Source: UBA5287 sp041672395
GTDB taxonomy: Bacteria; Bacteroidota; Bacteroidia; Bacteroidales; Dysgonomonadaceae
DNA length: 32,445 nucleotides
Assembly (NCBI GenBank): GCA_041672395.1
Contig: JBAYZS010000022.1
Span: 1-32,445, forward strand
Direction of reading: 5' to 3'
The position numbers and the translations under genes are program-made. Below the pieces are notes generated by a model, which was not told the origin of the DNA, did not search any database, and saw only the letters and a program-made list of their open reading frames with translations. Numbering within the stretch: position 1 is the stretch's first letter; each line of letters begins with the position of its first letter. Positions 26,161-32,445 of this stretch are shown here, piece after piece.

Positions 26161-27186
26161 ATGAATAAAGAGCATTCTGAAGTAGACAGACAAAAACTGC
26201 AAGAACTAATTAAAATCAGAAAAAGGAATAACGATTTTAGTTGGTTAATTGTTGATTATCTGAATAATACACCTCGTTTGATAACCAAAGAATTAATGGA
26301 ACAGGTAGATGAAGAAGGCATTCTATCAGAAGATGTTCTTTATTCAGCATTGTTGAGTGGTTTTCTTGATTTGGACGCAGAAAACAATGAAGATGATAGT
26401 GTGTTAGAGACAGACTATTTACATTATTGTGTAAAAAAACTGGATACTTCAATTTATTTAAAGAATCTGTATTATCAACATATTAAAATTCCTGAAACCA
26501 GCTTTGGCAAATGGAAGCTGACGCATGATAATTACGATCCTTATGAGGCATTTGTTTATAAGGATATTGTTTTAACCAGTGAATATCAGGAGATTCCTCA
26601 GGTTGGTTTCTTTGATGAATTGTTCGAATTTCCTGTTGTAATGGAAAACGGACATGAGTGGATGGCAATTAAACCAAATGAAATAGAAACAATGCAACCG
26701 GTGATTAATCAGGTTAGCGGTCGAGTGCTGACTTTTGGATTGGGAATGGGATATTTTCCTTATATGGTTTCGCTCAAAGAAAATGTTACTAATATTACCA
26801 TTGTAGAAAAAGATAAGGAGGTTATTAGGTTGTTCCGGGAAATTATTCTCCCTCAGTTTCAGCACAAAGAAAAAGTTGAAATAATAAATGCTGATGCTTT
26901 TGACTTTGCTTTAAAAAAATTACCCCACATGGCTTTCAATCATGCTTTTGTGGATTTATGGCACGATGTGTCTGATGGACTTGAGTTATATCTTAAAATG
27001 AAAAAACTTGAGAATCTAAGCAAAGAAACTAATTTTCATTATTGGATAGAAGATTCATTGTTATCAGGATTGCGATGGCAATTATTTGATATGATTTCAA
27101 CAACGTCTGCTTCTTTTAATGAAATTGTACAGAGACTTAGTAACAACTTTCTACAGGATTTAGCTGCTTTTTCAATCAAAGTTTAA
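26161..27186 (+). CDS. SAM-dependent methyltransferase-like protein of unknown target
   Basis: This 341-residue protein has an N-terminal helical part of about 150 residues of unknown type. A class I methyltransferase-like Rossmann segment follows: motif I at about 188-200 (RVLTFGLGMGYFPY), the acidic end of strand 2 (ITIVEKDKEVIRLF), and strand 4 (HAFVDLWHDVSDGLELY). The layout resembles spermidine-synthase-like folds. It has no signal peptide, so it is likely cytoplasmic. It follows trmO by 7 bases, so a shared transcript is likely, and a role with RNA modification is possible but only from position. Catalytic residues beyond SAM binding were not identified. Confidence 0.7.
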   Translation: MNKEHSEVDRQKLQELIKIRKRNNDFSWLIVDYLNNTPRLITKELMEQVDEEGILSEDVLYSALLSGFLDLDAENNEDDSVLETDYLHYCVKKLDTSIYLKNLYYQHIKIPETSFGKWKLTHDNYDPYEAFVYKDIVLTSEYQEIPQVGFFDELFEFPVVMENGHEWMAIKPNEIETMQPVINQVSGRVLTFGLGMGYFPYMVSLKENVTNITIVEKDKEVIRLFREIILPQFQHKEKVEIINADAFDFALKKLPHMAFNHAFVDLWHDVSDGLELYLKMKKLENLSKETNFHYWIEDSLLSGLRWQLFDMISTTSASFNEIVQRLSNNFLQDLAAFSIKV

Positions 27187-27187
27187 T

Positions 27188-27226
27188 AAAAAACCCTTTA
27201 CCTATTCAAGTAAAAGGTTTTTTTGA
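27188..27226. terminator. Bidirectional terminator between the trmO operon and the S41 protease gene
   Basis: Arms acccttta and taaaaggt with flanking A-run (27188-27193) and T-run (27219-27224) form a hairpin with one mismatch. It lies between two convergent genes and has A/T tracts on both sides, so it can serve both. Confidence 0.75.
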
Positions 27227-27239
27227 TTATCTCTTTCTC

Positions 27240-30200
27240 TTACAATTCGTTAAGCAATACTTTAACTGCTTCTTCAAGTTGAGAATCTTCACCTTTAATT
27301 ACCTTAATTGGATCAAGTGATACTTTTACATCTGGCTCTAACTGGCTGTTTTCAAGATAATTTTCCTCGGCTGTACGATAACCTACTACTGGAATCCCGA
27401 AATATAGCGATGGATCTTGTAGCGTAACCCAGTTTACACTTGTCATTGTTCCGGGTACAGGCATACCAACAACCTTACCGATTTTCATTTGCTTGTAAAC
27501 CCATGGCGATCCGTGTGCATTGGAATAATCAGCTTCTGTTGTCAACATAACTGAAGGTTTATTCCAGCGGCGACTAGGCATTTCGCTGTATTCTTTTCCA
27601 CGAACCACTTGATCCAGATATTTCTCGCCACTAAAAAATACTTCTAAATCCTCATGTAAACGACCTCCTCCATTGTAGCGAATGTCGATCACAATTCCTT
27701 CTTTCTCGTAATATTTTCCTAATGCTTTTGAATATACTTGACGAAAACTGCCGTCGGCCATAGATGGAATATGAACATAGCCTAATCGACCATTTGACAA
27801 TCGCTCAACATCTTCTTCGCGTTGTTTCACCCAACGTTCATATAATAAATCATTTAACTCATCTAAAGATATTGGTTTGATTACTTCATCCCATCTGTTT
27901 CCTGTCGATGGTGAATAGATAGAAATCAATGTGTTCTTTCCTGCTTTGTCATCCAACAACGGGAAATAATCAGTGTTGTCAAGTATTTCTTTGCCATCAA
28001 TTTTTTCGATATAGTCCCCCTTTTTAACCTTAGAAAGAAAATTATCGAAAGGACCGTTTACAATCACCTCATCAATTCTTAAGCCGTTATTATTGTCGAC
28101 ACGACTAATAAACAATCCAAGTTCTGCTGTACGTTCATCTCTGTTTGTTGCTCTATATCCCGATCCCGTATGAGAAACATTTAATTCACCCAACAGTTCT
28201 GAAAGCATTTCAGAGAAATCGTAGTTATTGTTTATATGTGCGAGAAATTTGCGATAGTGTTTTGTTAGCGCATCCCAATCAACGCCGTGCATTTCTGTAG
28301 AATAAAAACGTTCTTTTTCTTCTCGATAAACAAAGTCATACATAAATTCTCTCTCTTTATATGCATCAATTTTCAATTCAGCAGAATAATTAATAGGTGT
28401 GAATTTGTCGTTTGTGAACTCCATTTTATGCATTTTACTGCTACTTAGAATGAAAAGATTTTTCATTTCCTTATCTGTTTTAAAATTCGACCATCCACCG
28501 TTTAGCTTGTTCAAGAGAGTAGTTGATTTTTTGCGTAAATCATAAACCCACATATCATACCCTCCTTCAAAAGCCGACATATAATAAAGTTTAGTAGCAT
28601 CTTTATTTATAATTGCATCGCCTAATCTGGAAGAATTTGATGTTAGCCGCACAATTCGGCTATCCATATTATCGAATTCTATGATAATATCTTTAGACTT
28701 CTCTTCTTTTTTATCCTTTATATCTTTTTCTTCATTATCTGTTTTCTTAGCCTCTTTTTCTTCTTTCTTAGCCTCTTTTTCAGCTTCAGTAAACAGTTCA
28801 TATTCTTCGACATTCATCTTATATTTATTGAATGCTTCTCGGTTTGTGAAAACAATAAATACGTCTTCCATTGAGCCCCAGGAAGCGTGATTGCGCATTC
28901 CATATATTTCTGAATTGAAAAGAATGGCATTGCCATCCATTACCCAGTGTGGATTGTGATTTGTGTATCCACTGTTTGTGATATTGTAAATTTCACCACC
29001 ATCAATTGCACTTACTATTCCAATATTAGAGTAGGGGGCATGATTGTTTGAAACATATTCAAGTACAAACCATTTATTATCGGGCGACCATGAAAAAGTC
29101 ATACTTCCATCACTTTCATGTTGATATTTTCCATCGGTAATCTGTCTTAATTTCTTGGAATCAAGATTATAAACCATCAGTTTTGTTCTATCCATCACAA
29201 AAGCAACTTCTTTCCCGTCGGGCGAAAACTGAGGATTTTGTTTTTCTGATGGATTGTTCTTTATCAATTCTTCTTCATTGATAACTGTTGAATTTGGAAA
29301 ATTGGGATCTTCTTTACGACCGATGCTTGCTTTATAAATGTTCCATTTGCCGTTGCGATAACTTGTATAAATCAATGTGCGGTTATCCGGTCCAAAATTA
29401 ACTTCACTTTCAGCAGCAATGCTTGTTGTAATTTGTTTTGTAGTAGAATAATCAGCAGAAGTTACAAAAACATCCCCTCTCACAATAAAAGCCACTTGTT
29501 TTCCATCAGGAGAAACGTCTGCAGATGTAGCTCCAGAAGAGAATGTTAGTTTCTGCGGTTCTTTATCGTCTAAATCGTTAAATAACATTATGTTAACCTT
29601 GTTTGGTTCTTTTGAATTTGGAGATAATGTGTAAATCTCGCCATCAAATCCAAAGCAAGTAGTTTCATTGTTTGAAATCGTTAGAAACCTTACCGGATGT
29701 TCTTTATAAAACGTATGTTGTTTAACATCTAATGGGCTGTTCAATGGAGCTGAATACAAATTATATGTTCCACTTCGTTCACTTAAAAAATAGATAGAAT
29801 TACCATTGGGACTGTAAACCGGATCTGTGTCCTCACCCTGCCAGTCGATTATTTTCTTAAATATATTATTTTGAATATCATATTCAATGATATCGCGAGT
29901 TACAGACGAAGTGTGATGTTTTCTCCAAGTATTTTCCATACCCTTGACATCTTGATAAATAAACTTGTTACCTGATTTATTGAAATTAATATTAGCGGCA
30001 GGAAAAGCTAACATCATTTCTACCATACCACCATCTGTTGAAACTTTATAAATTTCTGACATGAGAGATGTCGGAAATAATGCACTTTTTGCCGGATCTT
30101 GATAGTGGGCAGAAAAAACAACATATTTACCATCATTGGTAAATGTATAAGGAGATTCGCTCCCTGAATGTGTTGTCAGCTGTTTTGCACTACCACCATC

Positions 30201-30488
30201 TGCCGACATAAGATAGATATCTTTACCACCTGCTTCACGATCACTTACAAATGCAATTTTGCTTCCATCGGGTGACCAGATTGGATTGCTGTCAAAAGCA
30301 GTATTTGTTGTCAATCGCTGAGCTTGGCCTCCATTTGAAGATACTTTATAAATATCCCCTTTGTATGAAAATGCTATTTGTGTTCCATCCGGAGAAATTG
30401 ACGGATATCGCATCCACAGCGGTTTTTGTGCAAAAGCACATGTGAACATAAATAGTATTAATAACGTTGATAAAATTTGTTTGGACAT
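27240..30488 (-). CDS. Tricorn-type S41 family protease, exported
   Basis: The 1082-residue protein has a signal peptide (cut near FAQ at about 20-21). Two beta-propeller regions with TolB/PD40-type repeats (SPDGTQIAFS, SPDGSKIAFVSDR, SPDGKEVAFV, SPDNKWFVLEY) span roughly residues 25-560. A Lys/Glu-rich linker follows (about 565-600), then a further beta region, a tricorn core domain, a PDZ domain (about 795-850), and an S41 catalytic domain. Visible catalytic candidates by tricorn comparison are Ser772-His773 (NVSHTGSG), nucleophile Ser989 (EADYSNAHGSPW) and Glu1046 (YLENSQLEPD); the Ser-Glu spacing of 57 agrees with tricorn. Archaeal tricorn is cytoplasmic; the leader here points to the periplasm or surface. 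The natural substrate is unknown; peptide degradation is likely. It is transcribed alone. Confidence 0.9.
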   Translation of the reverse strand: MSKQILSTLLILFMFTCAFAQKPLWMRYPSISPDGTQIAFSYKGDIYKVSSNGGQAQRLTTNTAFDSNPIWSPDGSKIAFVSDREAGGKDIYLMSADGGSAKQLTTHSGSESPYTFTNDGKYVVFSAHYQDPAKSALFPTSLMSEIYKVSTDGGMVEMMLAFPAANINFNKSGNKFIYQDVKGMENTWRKHHTSSVTRDIIEYDIQNNIFKKIIDWQGEDTDPVYSPNGNSIYFLSERSGTYNLYSAPLNSPLDVKQHTFYKEHPVRFLTISNNETTCFGFDGEIYTLSPNSKEPNKVNIMLFNDLDDKEPQKLTFSSGATSADVSPDGKQVAFIVRGDVFVTSADYSTTKQITTSIAAESEVNFGPDNRTLIYTSYRNGKWNIYKASIGRKEDPNFPNSTVINEEELIKNNPSEKQNPQFSPDGKEVAFVMDRTKLMVYNLDSKKLRQITDGKYQHESDGSMTFSWSPDNKWFVLEYVSNNHAPYSNIGIVSAIDGGEIYNITNSGYTNHNPHWVMDGNAILFNSEIYGMRNHASWGSMEDVFIVFTNREAFNKYKMNVEEYELFTEAEKEAKKEEKEAKKTDNEEKDIKDKKEEKSKDIIIEFDNMDSRIVRLTSNSSRLGDAIINKDATKLYYMSAFEGGYDMWVYDLRKKSTTLLNKLNGGWSNFKTDKEMKNLFILSSSKMHKMEFTNDKFTPINYSAELKIDAYKEREFMYDFVYREEKERFYSTEMHGVDWDALTKHYRKFLAHINNNYDFSEMLSELLGELNVSHTGSGYRATNRDERTAELGLFISRVDNNNGLRIDEVIVNGPFDNFLSKVKKGDYIEKIDGKEILDNTDYFPLLDDKAGKNTLISIYSPSTGNRWDEVIKPISLDELNDLLYERWVKQREEDVERLSNGRLGYVHIPSMADGSFRQVYSKALGKYYEKEGIVIDIRYNGGGRLHEDLEVFFSGEKYLDQVVRGKEYSEMPSRRWNKPSVMLTTEADYSNAHGSPWVYKQMKIGKVVGMPVPGTMTSVNWVTLQDPSLYFGIPVVGYRTAEENYLENSQLEPDVKVSLDPIKVIKGEDSQLEEAVKVLLNEL

Positions 30489-30519
30489 TTATCTTGACTT
30501 TTTGTTAGATTAATAAATG

Positions 30520-30527
30520 CAAATATA
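30520..30527 (-). promoter_or_regulatory. -7 element of the S41 protease gene
   Basis: The minus strand reads TATATTTG, fitting TAnnTTTG, 31 bases before the start codon. A weak TTTA lies about 19 bases upstream in place of TTTG. Confidence 0.5.
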
Positions 30528-30690
30528 ATGAAAATAGTTAAATGGATAAAATGGTATCTAATTATGTAAACTCTTTCTATATCATTATTATAAATTCAAC
30601 CTTTGCAGGTTTTGGAGGGTTCACTAAGTGTACTTAAATTTAAAAAAATTATGCTTTTTCATGAAAAGGTAAAGTTTGGAATAATTATTA

Positions 30691-30717
30691 TGCTCTCAAA
30701 TCTTATATCTGAGAGCA
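30691..30717. terminator. Hairpin downstream of the DUF6544-like gene
   Basis: An 8-base-pair perfect stem (tgctctca 30691-30698 with tgagagca 30710-30717) and an 11-base loop lie 110 bases beyond the stop of the minus-strand gene. There is no good T-run on that strand, so terminator function is uncertain. Confidence 0.35.
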
Positions 30718-30826
30718 ATTAGATATATAAATTCATTACTAGTTTAAAAGAATATGCTTTATTATTTTAGGTTATTCATAAAGAACTAGAAATACAGTTT
30801 AAGTATGGGGTGAAAATCTATTATAT

Positions 30827-31678
30827 TTATAGATTACTGTTTGAAATATTAAAATCTATCCTGTCAATAGTACCATTAAAAAACTCAAAATCACCTTTAA
30901 TTAAATGCCATACAGCTCTTACTTTTTCAGGAATTAACAATCCGTCTTGTTTTTTGTAACTTTCAACAATTGTTGAAAAAGGTGTTTTTGCAAACTTGCC
31001 ATTTTTATAGTAGAAGCGGTCGTTCGACTCAAATCTTGTGAATAATCCTTCATTATTGAAATGGAAAATTCCCTTGACCCTTAATCTTTCATCTGTAAAT
31101 GTTCCGTTCACTTTATTGGAATTTATGGAATCCCACCAAACATATGGTTGAAATAAATAGCCGGGAATTAGCATGAATTCACTGAAAACGTTTATTTGTT
31201 CTGATTGTGTAACGTATTTCCCGCTTGCATTTGATAGTGGAAAAACATTGAATAACCGTTTTTGAAGTAAACCTTGTTGATCTTTATATGAATCTTTTCC
31301 TGATACTGGTTTATTTTTCAACTTAACATACATACATCGCATTATTGGGTCTACCGATGAAAACTGTAATGCTTCTAATGACTCCCAAGGACTATCTGGT
31401 TTTCCCCTGAAATAATTTTCATTCCAAATCACATCAGCGTTCATTGGCATTAGTTTGTTTAGATATCCACAAACTTTTAAATAATTTTGAATAGCCTCAG
31501 GGAAATGTTGGATCAGCTTTTCTGTAATTAATTCAACTTTATCAATTGAAAATTGTTGAAGTTCTTTTTCTTTTTCTTTCTTAAACGCACTTTTCATAAT
31601 CTTTTGATTTTCACTTTTATTATAAGTCAAAAAACTTAGTACGACTTCTCCAATAAATACATTGGAGCGAATACTCAT
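30827..31678 (-). CDS. DUF6544-like protein, possibly N-terminally truncated
   Basis: This 283-residue frame has an N-terminal piece of about 27 residues with a partly hydrophobic stretch (FIGEVVLSFLTYN), a charged helix, and then a conserved-looking core. The core contains HFPEAIQNYLKVCGYLN, W-rich and charged beta segments (PWESLEALQFSSVDPIMRCM), and GYLFQPYVWWDS. This order resembles DUF6544 (DUF6920) proteins, in which a core like this usually follows several membrane helices. Those helices are absent, so the start may be lost or degenerate. An internal ATG at 31597 (MKSAFKKEK) is the alternative start. Function is unknown, and family assignment is from memory of the motif pattern only. 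Confidence 0.6.
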   Translation of the reverse strand: MSIRSNVFIGEVVLSFLTYNKSENQKIMKSAFKKEKEKELQQFSIDKVELITEKLIQHFPEAIQNYLKVCGYLNKLMPMNADVIWNENYFRGKPDSPWESLEALQFSSVDPIMRCMYVKLKNKPVSGKDSYKDQQGLLQKRLFNVFPLSNASGKYVTQSEQINVFSEFMLIPGYLFQPYVWWDSINSNKVNGTFTDERLRVKGIFHFNNEGLFTRFESNDRFYYKNGKFAKTPFSTIVESYKKQDGLLIPEKVRAVWHLIKGDFEFFNGTIDRIDFNISNSNL

Positions 31679-32159
31679 ATTGTAATCAATTGTTAGTATT
31701 CTGTAATGAGAACAACAAGTTAATTCAATATACTAAAAATTTACAATAGGTGCAAATATTCCCATTAACAACATTGAAATACCGGCAATAAATTGCAAAT
31801 TGTTATATGATATTTAAATTATATAAAGTTCACTTTTAATCTTCCTTAAGTGTTTTTATAAAACTTAAAATCTTATTGATTAATTCACAAAGTTAATTTA
31901 TTGTTTGTAATTAACTAATTTATTTGATAAAATTTAGTCTTTTATTTATAATTAATTATTGCTTATTTGTCAATTATTATTCTCCAAAAGGTCGGAACAT
32001 GTATTATTATTTTTTAAGATTATAATCAAATCACATTTTTAGTTATATTTTTTTAATATTAACCCGTCCTTGAAATCGATAGGTAAGTTAACGAAAGATT
32101 ATTATTATTATTTCTCTGTATTAGCCCGTAAAAACCGAGCACATTAATTGTATTTAACT
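31679..32159. other. AT-rich gene-free gap of 481 bases
   Basis: Between the DUF6544-like gene and the transposase remnant the DNA is very AT-rich with no open frame of gene length. On the minus strand, 31733-31813 reads as a short hydrophobic stretch (LQFIAGISMLLMGIFAPIVN) with stops on both sides, possibly a remnant of a membrane-protein gene. A possible insertion-sequence end, beginning tgtattagcccgt, lies at 32117. Confidence 0.5.
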
Positions 32160-32445
32160 TTATTTATTACTTTTGTATCGGACAAGCTGATCCGATGGTG
32201 ATAAATTATACCGAAGGATTTCTGAGGGGTTATTACTATGTGTAGTTTCCCCTTTTATTCTTTCCTTCTCCACACTTTCATTTCTTCGCGGCATTGAGCC
32301 ACTTGAAATGAGGACAAACTGAACCTCAGGCTCCTTATTGCCCGATGGTATATCATCTTTTTCTTTTCGCCTGCTTTCAGCGTACTTTTCCCTGTATTCT
32401 ACAGGAGAACAGTAATCTAATCTATGCAATATCCAATTTCTGTTA
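32160..32445 (-). CDS. IS3-family-like transposase, C-terminal fragment (continues beyond the window)
   Basis: The frame enters from outside the window and reads NRNWILHRLDYCSPVEYREKY, given here in two parts: NRNWILH then RLDYCSPVEYREKY. This is the usual end of IS3-type DDE transposases (H-x-L-x-Y-x-S-P-x-E-Y pattern after the integrase core). The catalytic residues lie outside the window. About 65 further residues follow, basic and polar and without family resemblance; they may be read-through or a lineage-specific tail. There is no ATG in the visible part; the TTG at 32429 is not a real start. A full copy cannot be confirmed from this window. Confidence 0.55.
   Translation of the reverse strand, partial: NRNWILHRLDYCSPVEYREKYAESRRKEKDDIPSGNKEPEVQFVLISSGSMPRRNESVEKERIKGETTHSNNPSEILRYNLSPSDQLVRYKSNK

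Larger units (their letters stand above)
30489..30826. other. Gene-free gap of 338 bases
   Basis: This is the region upstream of the S41 protease gene and downstream of the DUF6544-like gene, both on the minus strand. It holds the protease -7 element at 30520-30527 and a small hairpin at 30691-30717. No convincing coding frame, RNA gene or repeat was recognised. Confidence 0.6.

Noticed and set aside
30600..30690. A palindrome (ttttcatgaaaa) and G-rich patch as a regulatory RNA
   Set aside because: The palindrome is short and AT-rich; no stable multi-stem structure or known RNA motif was recognised.

Overview
The window reads as a low-GC chromosomal segment of a member of the Bacteroidota, most likely Bacteroidales. 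The signs are a SusC/SusD pair driven by an ECF sigma/FecR locus, lipoprotein signals, promoter elements of the Bacteroidetes -7 type (TAnnTTTG), a galactose cluster with a NUDIX-type regulator, and eukaryote-like CarB proteins. I cannot name the genus. All calls come from reading the sequence and recalled knowledge of families; no search was run.

Region 1 (1-9776) is a glycan-utilisation locus on the + strand. It holds the 3' part of an ECF sigma gene broken by an in-frame TAG and a frameshift, an intact FecR-type anti-sigma gene, a SusC-type TonB-dependent transporter with an N-terminal STN signalling domain, a SusD-type lipoprotein, a DUF1735/discoidin-like surface lipoprotein broken by one frameshift, and a GH109-type (Gfo/Idh/MocA fold) lipoprotein glycosidase closed by a strong hairpin. 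GH109 enzymes remove alpha-linked N-acetylgalactosamine, so host O-glycans or similar GalNAc-containing glycans are the likely substrate. The regulator and one surface glycan-binding protein both appear inactivated.

Region 2 (9949-16941) carries a sugar nucleotidyltransferase with a CNNM/CorC-like membrane protein, then galM, a FucP/GluP-type sugar transporter, galK, and a NUDIX-winged-helix regulator whose NUDIX box lacks the catalytic glutamates. The galactose genes form an operon that imports galactose, interconverts its anomers and phosphorylates it; galT and galE are not in the window.

Region 3 (16973-24725) is a carbamoyl-phosphate synthase operon: carA followed by two complete, diverged carB paralogues in tandem. 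The CarB sequences resemble the CAD/CPS1 type, and the two copies differ in the phosphate-binding motif of the allosteric domain.

Region 4 (24745-32445) mixes housekeeping and poorly known genes: a small secreted protein (-), trmO and a SAM-methyltransferase-like gene (+), a large exported tricorn-type S41 protease (-), a DUF6544-like protein (-) that may lack its usual N-terminus, a long AT-rich gene-free stretch, and the 3' end of an IS3-like transposase gene running off the window edge. No tRNA, rRNA or CRISPR array was seen. The most unusual points are the double-broken sigma gene beside an intact FecR/SusCD set, the tandem carB pair, and a three-unit 11-bp repeat.
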